Shown: positions 1 to 12,270, numbered from the stretch's first letter. The stretch: DNA of 64,000 bases from Ichthyophis bannanicus (GCA_033557465.1 CM066033.1:1357963834-1358027833), one strand, 5' to 3'. Numbers and translations are program-made. The notes: a model not told the origin generated them from the letters alone.

Positions 1-175
1 GTAAATCTTGTCTTGATCCACTACAGTACACTGTTTTTATGGATTTTGCACTCATGTTTCAGCATATTTGATTACACATTTTTATGTTATGGGTGTATGT
101 TTGAATTGATTTTTTCTCTATTCCTTTTCCTGTGCTCGTTCTGTGTCTTATGATATGTTTTATTATTATTATGAT

Positions 176-262
176 GATTTATTTATTATTTATTTTATTA
201 ACATTTCTATACCACAATTTCCAGTAGATCAATCGCGGTTTACAGGTAACAACAATATGAGT
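176..262 (-). repeat. L2-like LINE 3' tail remnant
   Basis: Read on the minus strand, this stretch has the layout of the L2-like tails elsewhere in the window (for example 1404-1475): a GTAAACCGC-like start, a short inverted segment, a 'ggtatagaa' motif and then A-rich TAAA-type repeats. No coding part is attached. The surrounding 1-580 is AT-rich and I see nothing else in it. Confidence 0.45.
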
Positions 263-583
263 AATACAAAACAGTTATATTCTTATTTACAATAAAATGA
301 TGTAGAACTATTTACAGTGGTATATTATGCAGTAACTATATATATCAAACAAGGTAGTGATCGTTCAGGGGAGTGTCTAAATAACATTCTTGGGGGTGGG
401 GGTAGGAGCTGCTTAGTTATGTTTGGGGGGGAGGATCTTAAGTTCAGTGTATTATGTGGGTCTTGATTACCAAAGTGGAGGGTAAACAAATAAACAAATA
501 ATGACTTTATTATGTATTTAGATTTTTTATTATGTATTTTATGTTGCTATTATATTTTAATTTTGACATGTTTTAATGTGATA

Positions 584-640
584 AAGTGACCCTGATGCAG
601 GCAGACCATGCTGAAGCACGGCTATTTCGGACTGAATAAA
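584..640 (+). ncRNA. Degenerate hammerhead-ribozyme-like motif (possible Penelope remnant)
   Basis: CTGATG (592-597) is followed by a short hairpin (GGCA 600-603, loop GACCA 604-608, TGCT 609-612), then GAAG (613-616), and by TTCGGACT, whose GG and ACT can pair with AGT..CC just upstream of the core. This is the order of a type I hammerhead: stem I, CUGAUGA, stem II, GAAA, stem III, cleavage site, stem I. The core has an extra C after CTGATG and GAAG in place of GAAA, so it is probably inactive. Hammerheads of this kind occur in the terminal repeats of Penelope-like retroelements. No Penelope coding sequence lies next to it. Confidence 0.3.
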
Positions 641-652
641 TTTACCCTGTGG

Positions 653-740
653 CTTTTTTTATTTTATTTTATTTATTTATTTATTTGGTTACATTTATAT
701 ACTGCTTCTTCCAGCGATCAGTAGCGGTTCACATCGAAAC
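653..740 (-). repeat. L2-like LINE 3' tail, minus strand
   Basis: A TTTA-type simple repeat (about 660-685) is followed on the minus strand by the tail motif that pairs 'gtgaaccgct' with 'agcagtatata'. This matches the tail layout at 1404-1475. It abuts the plus-strand L2 fragment that starts near 742, giving two LINE ends tail-to-head in opposite orientation. Confidence 0.5.
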
Positions 741-741
741 T

Positions 742-1475
742 TCGCACTGTGATCATTTATACATTTTAATTTCATAATACATAATTGTATTTTGAAACAC
801 ACTCACTTGAAATACCAAACTCATTCAAAAAAACTAAAAAATCCACCAGCACCAGAGCCTTCTCATTCACTGCCCCCATGCTCTGGAATAATCTCCCAAT
901 AAACCTTCGGATCATAAAAGACCTCACCCAATTTAGAAAGGAACTCAAGACATACCTTTTCTCCGAACACTATGAAATCCCAGACCCCCAAGTCCAACCA
1001 CACACCATCCCCAAACACTCAAACACAAAGCCCTAAAACCACACTCAACTACCCACACACATACACCCACCACATACACCCACCACATACACCCCAAAAT
1101 ACTCCCAAGAGATGAAAATATGAAATAAATTCATACAAACACAAACATATGAAAGGTAGAATACTCTGACTACCTATAAAAAGGTAGAAAAAACTCTGAT
1201 CAACACTAGATCAACACTACGATACAGAAACTTATTAATGTATATAAAATGTAAATAGTTTTGACAATTAATGCACAGTTATTTGTATAAAGTTACAATG
1301 TTATAAATCTCTGTTAATAACTATTATCTGTATAAAGTTAAAAAAATCTCTGTTCCATGTAATGTATACATTAGTATACAAATTTGTTTACTTGTTCCAT
1401 GTAAACCGCCCCTGATCTCTGGAAGGGGCGGTATAGAAGAAATAGCTAAATAAATAAATAAATAAATAAATAAAT
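742..1475 (+). mobile_element. L2-like LINE, 3' end with C-terminal ORF2 remnant (785-1036)
   Basis: An 83-codon frame at 785-1036 carries the conserved C-terminal tail of L2/CR1-superfamily ORF2 proteins: 'APMLWNNLPINLR' followed by 'FRKELKTYLF'. This block lies after the reverse transcriptase domain. It is followed by about 370 bp of AT-rich 3' UTR, the tail 'GTAAACCGCCCCTGATC...GGGGCGGTATAGAA' (about 1404-1438), which can form a hairpin, and a (TAAA)n run at about 1443-1475. The copy is strongly 5'-truncated and not functional. The first codons before the conserved block are not recognisable. Confidence 0.8.
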
Positions 1476-1689
1476 TGTATTTGTACAGTAAATCATTTGA
1501 AATGTTGTATATACATATTTACAGGTTGCATATTTGTGGTTTGCGTTTCAGGTTTGCATGCTATTTTATCTGTATATATATATATAATTACAGGTTGCAT
1601 TTCTGAGTTTAGTGCTTCAGGTCGCATATCCGAGTTTTGTGCTTCAGGCAATTTATATAGCGCAGTTGTATTAGATCAATTGTAATATT

Positions 1690-3320
1690 CTTGAAATAAA
1701 TATGTTTTTAAGTGTTTCCGAAAGTCTTGTAAATCATTGTTGCTTCTTAGTTCATGTGGTAGGTTGTTCCATTGAGCGGGCGCTGTGTATGTGAACGCTC
1801 TGCTGCTAGTGAGGGTTTTGGTATTGCATAGGTTTTGTGGGACGCACAAATTGTTTAAGTTGTGTGTCCTCCTGGTCCTGTTGGGGGGGTTGGGTTGAGA
1901 TAAGTGTGGAGAGGTAAGACGGGGCTATGTTGTGGATCAGTTTAAATATTGTTACTATTACTTTATATCTTATGCGAGCCAGTGGAGTTCAATCAGTATT
2001 AGCGTGATGTGTTCGGAGACACGTGCTTTCATTATAATTCGGGCAGTGACATTCTGTGCCATTTGAAGTATGTTGAGGGGTTTTTTGGGTAGTCCTTGGA
2101 GGATGCCATTACAGTAGTCCAGGTGAGGCATAACCAGTGCTTGGGTCACTGTTCAGAAATCAGACTGTTCAATGATGTTACGTAGTGGTTGGAGTATTCT
2201 TAGTTTGTAGAATACGGCCGGTTTAGCAGTCTTAGGTGGTTTCCATCTTAAGATTTTTGTCGAGTGTCACGTCCAGATATTTTATTTCTTGCTTGATGTT
2301 GTATGAATTGTTGTTCAGGAGTATTGTCGGGGGTGGACTGAAGTCTGGGTTTTTTGTTTACAAACATTACTTCTGTTTTTTTGTGATTTATGCTCATGTT
2401 GTTCTGTTGTAGCCAAGCTTGCGTTTCCTTTAGGCATGCTTCCATATTACTATAGTTGGGGTTGCATGCGTCTATTTGCGTGTACAGCATGATATCATCT
2501 GCATATAGGTGGTAGTTGATCTTGTGTTGTTGGAATATTGCACAGACTGGTCTTAGGTAGAGATTGAACAGCAGGGAGGACAATGCTGACCCTTGTGGTA
2601 TTCCCTGTGTTTGTGGGAATGCTTTTGATGTTTCTTGGTTGAATTGAACCAGCTGGACTCTGTTAGATATGTATGAGTTGAACCATTTGAGAGGGGTTCC
2701 TTTTATGCCTATGGCTTCGAGTCTGGAGAGGAGGATTTTGTGGTTTACTGTGTCGAATGTAGCAGATATGTCTATAAATATTAAGATGAGCATTTTCTTG
2801 CAGTTGTCAATGCCTTTGTAGAGGTTGTCCAGTAGCACTAGTAGAAGGGTTTCTACTCCATGGTGTTGATGGAAGCCATATTGCTGATCATCGAGTGCAT
2901 TTCTGGCATCAATGTGGTCTTGAAGTTGTTGTTGGACTGACTTTTCCACTACTTTGGCTATGAGTGGGATACTTGAGATGGGGCAATATGAGGCTGGGTC
3001 ATCCTTGAGAGTTTTGGTTTTTTAAGATGGGTCTTATGAGTGATCTTTTGAGTTCTGGTGGCATGGTTTCTTGGTGCATTGATTGGTTTACTATGTGCAA
3101 TATTGATGAGGCAATTTCTGTTTTCGGTGCCTTGATCCAGACTACTGGACAAGAGTCTAGTGGAGACGAGTGGTATTCAGGCTTGAGATGATGCTCATTA
3201 ACTGCCTCTCTTCTATGGTGTGGAAGGAGTCCCATTTTTCGCCAGTGTCTAAGGTTTCTTGATAAGGTTGAGAGGTGTTGTTTGCGGAGAGAGTTTGCAC
3301 ATGACACTTTTCTGGAGGAT
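1690..3320 (-). mobile_element. L2-like LINE ORF2 fragment with RT domain
   Basis: On the minus strand the order is: start of the RT (2999-3307, ending with a 'PPELKRSLIRPILKN' block), RT palm (2248-2949) and the C-terminal 'FRKHLKTYLF' tail near 1700. The palm frame holds motif A (FIDISATFDTVNH), the 'GIPQGSALS' block and the catalytic 'YADDIMLY' box. The frame is broken near 2950-3000, and again with stops between 1690 and 2248. The endonuclease and ORF1 are absent, so this is a 5'-truncated dead copy. The clade call (L2 rather than CR1 or Rex1) is from motif character only. Confidence 0.8.
2248..2949 (-). pseudogene. L2-like reverse transcriptase palm region
   Basis: This 233-codon open frame is the best-preserved part of the LINE at 1690-3320. 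It runs from the fingers ('DDQQYGFHQHHG', the usual 'QYGFR..RS' position) through motif A aspartate, the PQG motif and YADD to the 'NHKKTEVM' block. All three metal-binding Asp positions are still present. It normally catalyses target-primed reverse transcription of the LINE RNA. Here it lacks its endonuclease and ends where the C-terminal region shifts frame, so it is a relic. Confidence 0.75.
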
Positions 3321-3464
3321 TAATTTGTTATTAATTTGTTCTGTGGCTTTTTTAATTACCCCTTCCTGTTTTCTGCCTGACTGTCCAACATACAGATTAG
3401 AAAGGTGAAGGAGAGAAGGTGCTCAAAGGAAACAAGGGGAACCTGAAAACCCCTCCGCAGTGTG

Positions 3465-4180
3465 TTCATCATTCTAGTCTCACGCCCTCCTCCTCACTCG
3501 CTCGCTCCTCGCAGCAGGGCATACTCAAACCCACTAATAAGCTCATGTCCATCTAACTCCCATTCACCTACTCACTCCTCGCCCCAGCATTCATACACCC
3601 GTCTATTCACTCATTCAGCCCCTACACCACTACTCCTCCCTTCTACTCACTAATTCACTCTCTCAGCTCACCAAAACCCCTGCATGCACTTATTCATTCA
3701 GCACTCGCCTGCTACTTATATCTAGAGCTTCTATTCTTAGGTGTTTGCTTTCCAGCCAATTAGGGGTTCTTTGAGGTACCAAAAATTAGCGTTGTTTTTT
3801 TTTTTTTGCAAGGGGGAGCGTTTCAATGGTGTTTATCGGTTAAAATCTAAAATCAGAAGCCCTTCTTGTAAGCCTTATCCATTCATTCCATTGTTCCACT
3901 ACTAATCCCACACAGCCAGTCATTGGCATACTCTGGCAATTCATCCCATCACCTCTAGTGGCCTCATGTACTCACAAGGCATCCTGACACTTATCATCCC
4001 CCCCCCCCCCCATGCACTCACTGTGTCTGTCTTTCACTCAGAAACCCAGGCATGCACTCATCCCTCTGCCATGCATAACCTGTCATACAGTCACTCACCC
4101 AGTCCTCCTATGCACTTAATCACTCACTTAGTCCCCCATCCACTCAGTCACTTAGCCTCCACCATCGTTCACTAATCCCC
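3465..4180. repeat. Degenerate CACTCA-type low-complexity repeat
   Basis: Both halves (about 3465-3720 and 3880-4180) are rich in irregular CACTCA, CATTCA and CCACTCA words with a strong C+A/T bias on the plus strand. The middle (3720-3870) is less repetitive and holds a poly-T run near 3797, and a run of about 13 C lies near 4000. Short open frames here (such as 3462-3653 and 3966-4175) follow from the low complexity and are not genes. Confidence 0.6.
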
Positions 4181-4312
4181 TTACAAGCGTTGAGCGCTAC
4201 ATCTGCTCACTCACAAACAGCAACCATGCATTCCATGTGCAAAGCTTACAGCATGCACTTTTTAGCTTGTTCCTTTTCTTAGGAATTGACCCATTTGTCT
4301 TATGTAGATATA

Positions 4313-5455
4313 TAGAAACATGATGGAAGATAATGACCATATGGCATATCTACTCTGTCTTTCCATACCAACTATTAAGCTCTGCAATCCCTTTTATTCC
4401 TTTAGAGATCCTCTGTGTTTGTTCTATGCTTTCTTGAATTCCTCTGGGAGACTATTCCATGCATCTACCACTCTTTTAATAAAGAAATATTTTCACAAAT
4501 TATTCCTGAGTCTATCCCCTTTCACCTTCATCCTATGCCCACTCATTGCAGAGCTTACTTTCAGTTGAAAGAGGCTCTGCTCCTCTACATTTATGACATG
4601 GAGGTATTTAAACATCTCTATCATATCTCCCCTTTCCTGCCTTTCTCCCATATATACAGATTGAGATCTTTAAGTCTGTCCCTATGGTTTATAACAAAGA
4701 CCACTGACCATTTTGGTAGCCACCCTCTGCACCAACTCCATCCTGTTTATATTCTGTGTGGTCCCCAGAATTGCACACAGTACTCCAAATGAGATCTCAC
4801 CAAAGACTTATACAGAAGCACTATCACGTCCTTCTTTCTGCTGGCCATTCCTCTTTCTATGCACCCAAACATCCTTCTGACCTTTGATATTGCATTTTCT
4901 ACCTGTTTAGCCACCTTAAGATCATCAGAAACATTCACACCAAGGTCTCGCTCTGCTTTTACGGATAGAAATGCTTCACCCCCTATATTGTACCACTCCC
5001 TTGGATTTTTGCAGCCCAAATGCATGATCCTGCATTTTCTGGCATTAAATCACAGCTGCCAAATTCTCAACCATTCTTCAATCTTTGCTAGGTCCCTCTC
5101 ATGTTATCTACACCTTTCTAGTTGTCTATTCTATTGCAAATTTTGGTATCATCTGCATAGAGACAACCCTTCCATAATATCACTTATAAAAACGTTAAAA
5201 TGAATCCTATTTTCAGAGTGAACTCCATTTTCTATTACCCTCTGTCACTTCACATTGAACCATTTTCTAACACAGTCAGTCACTTTCCGGCCCATCCCAA
5301 GGGCAGTCAGTTTATTTATAAGATGCAGAACAATGTCAAAGTCTTTTTTGCAATCTATGCATACCATATCTAACTCTCTCCTCCAATCCAATTCTCTGGT
5401 CACCCATAAAAGAAATCAATCAGATTCATCTGACAAGACCTACCTCCAGTAAAGC
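4313..5455 (-). mobile_element. CR1-like LINE fragment (subfamily B), 5'-truncated
   Basis: The left edge carries the CR1-B 3' tail in reverse ('tagaaacatgatgga...'). The minus-strand frame at 4747-5025 has the CR1 ORF2 C-terminal block 'MHLGCKNPREW', 'ERDLGVNVSDDLK' and '[14 protein letters not shown]'. Upstream (5040-5450) the RT palm is recognisable only in pieces with stops. The sequence parallels the better copy at 23463-25415 and the plus-strand copy at 45290-46618. It is 5'-truncated near 5455. Confidence 0.8.
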
Positions 5456-8400
5456 TTAGAAGTGGAGGGAAGAGCTGACCTCCACTTGGCAATGTACATG
5501 CAAGAAGACATAACTTTAAGCATAGCTACTTCATACCTGGTGACAGTCACCCAGCCTTCCGCTGTCAAGATGCCCAGTTGAGACTCCCATGAGCATTGCA
5601 GCATTTGTCTTGCCAATTACCAATGTTTTGCAAGGTCCCATCACCAATTAGCCTATCAGAATTCTTGCACTGGTTGGAGGTTCACCCTAGCATACAAGAT
5701 GCTGCATTGTTGTGGAATGGATTTCACTTTGGTTTTCATATCCTTTCATATCCACTAGTATTTAAGCTAACTTTGTTGCATAAGTCTCTAAACAAGAAGT
5801 CCATTTTGTCCAGAAAGGAGATTGTAGCTCAAATTGCAGAAAGAATTGCAGTTGGGTAGGATATCCAGCTCTTATCTTAATCTTCCATTTAACAATCTGG
5901 CTATTTCTCAATTGGATATCATTTCAGAAAAGGAGCTGGGTACATTTCAGCTCATCCACAATCTTCCTTTTCCTTTGGGCTAGAGTATGAATACATTTAT
6001 TAGTCCAGCATGCATTATATTTTGTTGCATTATATTTTGTTTTGGTTTGTTCTTCTACTTCTCATACCATGGAGACTGATGTTTGGATCTGCGGACATTC
6101 ATTTATATTTCAGGGTCAGAAGTGAGCATCCAAGTCCCATCTGGGGATTCCTCTTGGCTCAGCCAATATTGGAGTTTGGGTGACTTGGTTAGGCATTTGT
6201 GAGATGCTTTGGGATTGGCATTACTTACAGTAATTCCTGCCAAATGTTAGTGTTCATCTCCACATTTGCTGTTAATTCATTTGGAGGGGCAATGACCTGT
6301 ATGCTGTTAAGAGTATTAGCCTCATCAGGATAGGAGGAGAGATTTGTTGTTGATTTGTTGCCAGTTTCATTGGTCCACTGAATGTGGTCCTCTATTAATG
6401 CCATGAATCCAAAGGCTATAGATCCCTTGAGGAAGCACATCAGTTCTGAGGTTTTTAATGTTGTCATTACTTGGAGATTTAGTTTTGACTCGAGTTAATC
6501 ACTTCAGATTTCCTAGTCTTTTCTACCCTGATGGAGCCCGTGTTTCTGATATTGAAAAGGATAATTTGCTAAGTTATTTTTCAGGATATTTTGATAGTGG
6601 GTTCAAAGGGTTCAAGTTCACAGCTGGTGGGCTGTGAGAGCAAGACAAGTGGAAATGTCTTTGTATTATGCCCCTATCAGCCTTTACAATAGGTGGTTAT
6701 ATTAATTATAACTTACAGTAGCTCTGGAGTTCTCCAAGTGATACTACTCGGGAATCATAGTGCATCTATAATGGTTACAATGAAGAAATTCCTTGGGGTG
6801 GGCTACTTGATGTCACTACAGGTGGTCAGATGGTGAAAGGCATTGCTGGGTAAACATTACCTCATTCTGGCTGAGTTGGTACCGATGACTCAAATGGCCA
6901 ATTGTGGCAGCTGTCAAGAGAGCGGCAGACAGCATGAATGTGACTGCTCTAGGAGTGGGAGTACAGAGCTTTCTTTGCACCAGGGGCCATGGCGGTGAAG
7001 ACGGGAGGCAGCAACAGATCCCACTGACAGCGTGTGTGCCTGTGCTCAGCCGTTTTGTCCATTTGTTAGCATTTCTTCAATCTGTTAGTGTGCTTTAAAA
7101 TTTTCAGTCCTTGCAGTATCGATTTACTGCACATTAACCTATGAATTAACATTTGTACAATCAAGTCACATGACCCCTTGTTGCAGAGCTTTCTTTCAGT
7201 ATAATTCAAATTAAAAATAATTTTATTAAACCAAATATGTGAAACAAAATTTTAAAATGCTCAAAAATTAGCAAAAAGACCTAAAAAGTGCAAAAAAACC
7301 CCCCAAAACAAATCAAATTGTTCCATGCACATTGTTGATCCCCCGAGGTAGGTTCTGGTCATACTACTGTTGTCAGTGGAACAGGGGTGGTGGAGACCAG
7401 AGGATCTCTGCAACGGGAAGCTTCCACTGTAGCTATAAGACCTGGGGGAGGTATCTGATGAGTGCTGAGGGCAGAGAAGCATGGTAAAGAGACTCTGAAC
7501 TGCCACGGGACTTCTGCACATGGATTCAGGACTGTGGGGAAACAAGTACCTCTATCCCGAAATTAGCTTCCTTGTGATTTGCACTGCTGGGAGCCAGCTG
7601 ACAGGCTCGAGATAGAAGGGAACGGGTGTAAAGATTCGGTATTTGTCAGCAGTTGACAGTGGGAGCTGTGTCACTAGAGGGCAGAAGCAGCTGCGGAGAG
7701 TCCTGCTCCTAGACAAAATGACGAAAAAGAGGAGTATTACAAAGAAAAGTAAAGATTGTCTCCCTAAGTAAATGTGAAAGACTTGATTGCTCTGGGAGCT
7801 ATCCAGGGTGCTGAATTTGGGGAGGACAGACTGGTATGGTACGACTATTGACTAAGTTGTAGGGAGTGTTTCCTAGGAAGACTGAAATAGATTTTAAGGA
7901 CCTGATATTCATCCAGGCCAGCTAGCATATAGAGTTAAGTACTGGCACTAGTATTTAACTATATCTGTATTTTTGGTGGTGTTATCCAGTTAGCTAGAAC
8001 CACTAAATATTATCTGCTGATAAGCGAAGACTCTCCATTTAGCAGCTAAATATTTCAGCTAAACATATAAGTGCCTTTCCAACTTTGCTGTCTTTATATA
8101 GATAAACTTTGACTTAAGGCCACTTAACTATCTCAATTTTATCTCTACAAGGGCCAAAAATACACGCATAAATGAAAATCTTGTGTTCACTGTCTACCAA
8201 CAAATGCATACCTTGCTTTGAATATCAGATTCTAACTTTTCCCTGCTTTTTTTTATGGAAGTTTAGATAAGACTACCAAAAGATTTTAAAAAGGAGCAGC
8301 TCACTAGAAAGATCTAATTTACATTTAAAAGGAAACATTTGAAGAAAATTATCCTGGAAAATTTCCAGTTCTGTCAGACGTTCCTGAAATCTGTCGGGAG

Positions 8401-8997
8401 TTAGTACAATTTTAGAGTAAAAGAACATTAGGTTTTGTTATTAACCATTATGGAAAAGAAAAAGAGGAGAAACTAAGATTAGAATAGTGTGGAAAGGAAG
8501 AAGCAAGAGACCTGGAATCATAAGTAGCAGCTTGACAGTTTTTCAAACTACCACAACTTAATAAGAACAGCTTCTACTTCAGAGCGCTTTAAAGTATTTC
8601 TGCCAGCTTTCCATAAAAGAAGTTAATGGAATGGAAAATAGAACTTTGCTTTTGTTGATCAGAAAGGCATCATCAGTGCTACATTAAACACCTCACATGG
8701 AGGCATGCACGCGGCACTTCACACAGATGCTGTTAATGTGTATTAACTGTTATCACAGCAGATAACACAGAACAGTTAACCTTTCGATGTGCATTCCATG
8801 TTAGCAGCCATGCAATTTTCACATGGTAGCAACCACTGCTGCTTTCCTCCGAGTGAGCGGAACATCCCTAAAATTGCTGTGGAGATTTTGCAGATCCCAT
8901 GCATTTAGAGTTTCTAGTAAATGCACGTTAACACAGTTTAGCAAATAGAAATGAGAATGTCTCACCTGTGTTAGCCATTATATGTACTTTTAAATAC
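5456..8997. other. No recognised gene or element
   Basis: I see no supported gene here. Open frames are short and without family motifs. A run near 7718-7760, 'ATGACGAAAAAGAGG', resembles the basic start of an L1-type ORF1 but has no continuation, so I do not call it. The segment may hold old, unrecognised repeats. Confidence 0.5.
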
Positions 8998-9665
8998 TTA
9001 GGGGCATGTTTGCTAAACCATTCTAATAGTTAGGATGGGGTTTGCCGCTCGCTAAGCCTGCCACAGTAACCATTACCATGCACCATGATAAATATCACAT
9101 GCTAATCACTTAATGCTACTACTATTGCTGCTACTGAGCATTTGTATAGTGCTACAAGGCATACGCAGCACTGCACAGACACATGTAAAAGACTGTCCCT
9201 GCTCAATAGAGCTTACAATCTGGTCAAGACAGACAATACAGTAGCTGTAGACATGGGCTACAGCTAGGGAGAATGGTAAGGAAACACAAAGAAGATCAGG
9301 TAATTCAAGATCCGCAAGCGGCAGCAAAGAGGTGAGTGAGTTAATGTGGGTTAAGGCAGAGACTAGAGAGGTTATGGGCAAAATGTGGGCATCGATTTCA
9401 CATTGTGATTACTATAAGCAGTTTGCTGTGTGCTCACCATCAATGTTGCAGTTAGCATGGGTGCACTTATCGCAACCTCAATGGGTGGCAATAAGTGCAC
9501 CTGCAATAATTGTGGCAAATGGCTTAGCATAGGAATGGCGCTGAACCCATGCCAACTGTATGGGTGGCACACCCCCATTCATTAGTGCCTATCTAGTGCC
9601 ACCCTCATGCTGTTTTGGGGCTGAACACACAGTAAATAACCATGTTTTAGTAAACATGCCCATTA
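8998..9665. mobile_element. Harbinger-type MITE with TTA target-site duplication
   Basis: The left end is TTA (8998-9000) then GGGGCATGTTTGCTAAA. The right end reads TTTAGTAAACATGCCCA then TTA (9663-9665). The ends are inverted repeats and the 3-bp TTA duplication is that of PIF/Harbinger elements. The terminal sequence matches the right end of the large Harbinger at 27251-45176 (GGGGTATGTTTACTAAA), so this MITE could be mobilised by that transposase family. There is no coding capacity. A SINE/LINE-tail-like insert occupies about 9108-9250. Confidence 0.8.
9108..9250 (+). repeat. L3/MIR-like retroposon tail fragment
   Basis: This stretch matches 51095-51215 well: 'attgagcatttattaagtg' versus 'actgagcatttgtatagtg', then 'cagcactgcacagacac', then 'gagcttacaatctgg'. 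Such words are typical of vertebrate L2/L3-type LINE and SINE 3' regions. The family call is tentative. It lies inside the MITE at 8998-9665. Confidence 0.45.
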
Positions 9666-9881
9666 GTTGATTAAGAGTTTGAGTATGATGGATGGATTTA
9701 GACACAGATACATCTAATTTTGTTAGAATTCATACTAGTGAAATCAATGAATAAGATATACTTACTCTTAAGGTCTTGTGGAAGAAACCTCAGATCAGGG
9801 ACATAATGCCTCTTTTAAATTTTTTAAAGTCAGTGGAGGCGTCAAATGGCGGTTTGCTGAGTCTGTGCAGTTGGGTTTCTA

Positions 9882-11159
9882 ATGGGGAAAAAGTATAAAG
9901 TTAAAGGGGATTTGTTACCCTCCCAACTCCCTGCTGCTTTGATGCCCTTGCCTGCAGTAGCCCTCAGCACTTTGGATACTTTCTTTTGGCCATTGCAACA
10001 ACCGGCATTGTCAAGGGAGGTACGCCTGGCTGCAGATATGGTGGAGCTGGAGGGCTCAGCATCTGCTTCAGGCATTTCATCTCTCTCCCCTGACTTGGGG
10101 CAGGTTTTGAAACTGCAGCACACCTCTAGTGGTGGTCTACAGTTGAGCCCTTCCTTGCTAGGGAGTGGTTTGCAGCTGCAAGGGTTGGATGATGGAGTTC
10201 GGGATGCCGAGTCTCCTCAGCACGCAATCTGTCAAAGCCCGCTAGATGAGCAACCAACAGCAGGAGTATCGGCTTCAATAGGTCAAAGCGAGGTGCTGAG
10301 AGCTATGGAGGAGGGGTCATCTGCAGGAGTGGACTGGCTAGTTTTACACCAATACACCCTGAAACATTTATGTTGGAGACTATGTGGGCAACTATAGTCT
10401 CTTTAGGAAATGCTCTGCTTCCACAAATGTCTTCTTTGGCCAATAGAGTGTCATCTCATGCTACAGCGTTAAATTCTCAGATCACTACTTTCCAGACTTC
10501 TCTTCCTGAGACTAAAACTAGAATGGATGCTTTGGGGAATCAGGTTCAAGCTAATATTAAGAGTTCTAACATTATGCAAGCGAAGACTGAGTATCTGGAA
10601 AACGCGTCTCGAGTGGCTAATTTAAGGATTAGTAACTTTCTCAGGACAGCTATGCTATCAGCATGTGAAATGTTTAAGAAATGTCTGATATTTTGGCAAT
10701 CCCAGTGGAATTACATCCTCCACTGGTGAAATTGTATTATTTACCTTCGGGTAAGAAGAAATCCTTGTCTGACGATCTTGGGACACAGCAAACTGATGTG
10801 TTAATGTCTCAGAGCTGTTGGAAATTTCTGGACTGGAAGTTGTAATGCCATCTACATTACTGGTTACTTTTGCTCTAGTCTCGGATTAAGAATGGTTGCT
10901 GAAGCTTTTCTTTAGGAAGAGGAATGTACTTTTTCATGGTTTATTGATTAAGATATACCCCAATTTGGCCAGGAAAACACAGAAGAGACAGCATGAATTT
11001 TTACTCCTCCATCCGGGGGTTCAACAGCTGGGAGGGCTCTTTTTTCTTAAGCATCCTTGCAAATGTCTGATTAAACATCATCAGTCTATTTCTTATAATT
11101 TTATGAGCCCTCTCAGTTGTTGCCTTCATGAATGCCCGTTGTCTGGGTGCCTCAATTGA
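9882..11159 (+). pseudogene. L1-type ORF1 (RNA-binding protein) relic
   Basis: Three successive frames follow the layout of amphibian L1-type ORF1 proteins. 9882-10397 starts MGKKYKVKGD and is low-complexity. 10370-10729 has an a/d-spaced heptad (coiled-coil) stretch followed by 'YLENASRVANLRISNF', the usual start of the RRM domain, then 'MFKKCLIF'. 10896-11159 has 'LFFRKRNVLFHG' and 'KHPCKCLIKH', the C-terminal domain. The frame shifts near 10380 and again between 10730 and 10900. The product would be an RNA-binding trimer that packages the retroposon RNA. It is not functional here. Confidence 0.7.
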
Positions 11160-11316
11160 CTCCCCGGTAGTACATGAGTAATTAATTAGCCTATTGTTGG
11201 CTCAGTAGTAATTTCTTGCATTTTTGGTATAGAGTTTATTGTCTTTATGGTTTTCTCCTTGTTTATTGAGGGCTAGAGGGCATTACTTGTGTTAATTTTG
11301 TTATGCAAGGGTATTT

Positions 11317-11441
11317 CCTTATCGTCTCTCCGGGCCCGTCCAGGAACAAGTGGGTTGTCAATCCCCTTCAGCAACTGAGGACTGATATCTCAAACTTTGA
11401 AGAGCTGGCATCTGGCTCCCTCTGCTGGCCATACTCAGTCT
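11317..11441 (+). repeat. DIRS left inverted terminal repeat
   Basis: It begins 'CCTTATCGTCTCTCCGGGCC' and runs to 'GCCATACTCAGTC'. The part from 11324 is the reverse complement of 16331-16447. It includes a patch (11370-11400) that reads the same, inverted, in the right repeat around 'CAGTTGCTGAAGG'. The terminal 35 bases are repeated in the internal complementary region at about 15889-15928. Confidence 0.8.
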
Positions 11442-11449
11442 TATCAGTC

Positions 11450-12270
11450 CTCAGCAGCTGAAGGACGTGTTCCTGGCTGGCTCCCCCCTTCAGATGCTTA
11501 AGGCGTTGATAATTTTTATTTCTTTGATTTCTTTTTGCTGTTTTCAGAACCAGGGATCCTAGCAGGGTTCCTTTCAGTAGCACTTGCTGCCGACAGCTTT
11601 TTGTCGGCGCTCAGAGGCACGGAGCTGAAGAGGCAGGGCCTGTCTCAATTTTCAGCTCCGGATGATACAGAAGAGAGCAGAGCGGTGCTGGGAGCCCCAG
11701 ATACCTGCCTGCTACCCCCGCTACTCAGCTTCCTTCCCCGCTAGCAGCGGGTGTTAAGAGCTGAAGGAAGAGCTGTTTTTTCTTCTTAAGGTTAGTCGGT
11801 TTTCAGCTTCTTAGTAGTTGTGTGAGTTTGGCGGCCATTTTATTTCTTCTCAGGATGCCTTCTTTTTCCCGCGGCACTTCTGAGGGCCGGTTTCGCGATG
11901 GCTTTGGCTGAGTTTTTCAAGATGCTTGGGTGACTCGGCTGGCTTTTTTGAGCCTCTTGGGCATCGAGCCGACCGTTGCGGAAGGCCTTCTCAGCGGTTC
12001 ATTTTGGCGGGAACGGCTCCCGGGCTGCTTCTGCGCCTATAGCCGGGTTTCTTCAAGTTAGGTACCTAAGGTTATGAGGAAGGGGCGAAGGCGCTCTCTC
12101 TTTTTCCTCAGTAAAGGAAAAATCTTGTCCTCGGGAGCCCGTGTCTTTGTCCGAGCAGGGCAGTTGGGGCACTACATAAATGCAGCTGAGGGACGTGATC
12201 CTGGCTGGCTCCCGCATTCAGAGGCTTAAGACTTAGATCTTTTGTTTTTATTTCTTTGTTAGTTTTCTGT
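11450..12270 (+). repeat. Internal direct duplication in the DIRS 5' region
   Basis: About 85 bp near 11453-11545 ('cagctgaaggacgtgttcct'...'gcttaag'...'tttatttctttg') recur in direct orientation near 12182-12265 with moderate divergence. The DNA between is GC-rich with many stops. It may be a 5' leader or gag region with a tandem duplication. No protein is recognised. Confidence 0.5.

Noticed and set aside
5596..5859. 87-codon plus-strand frame
   Set aside because: It has no recognisable motif and no neighbouring signals; it is likely chance.
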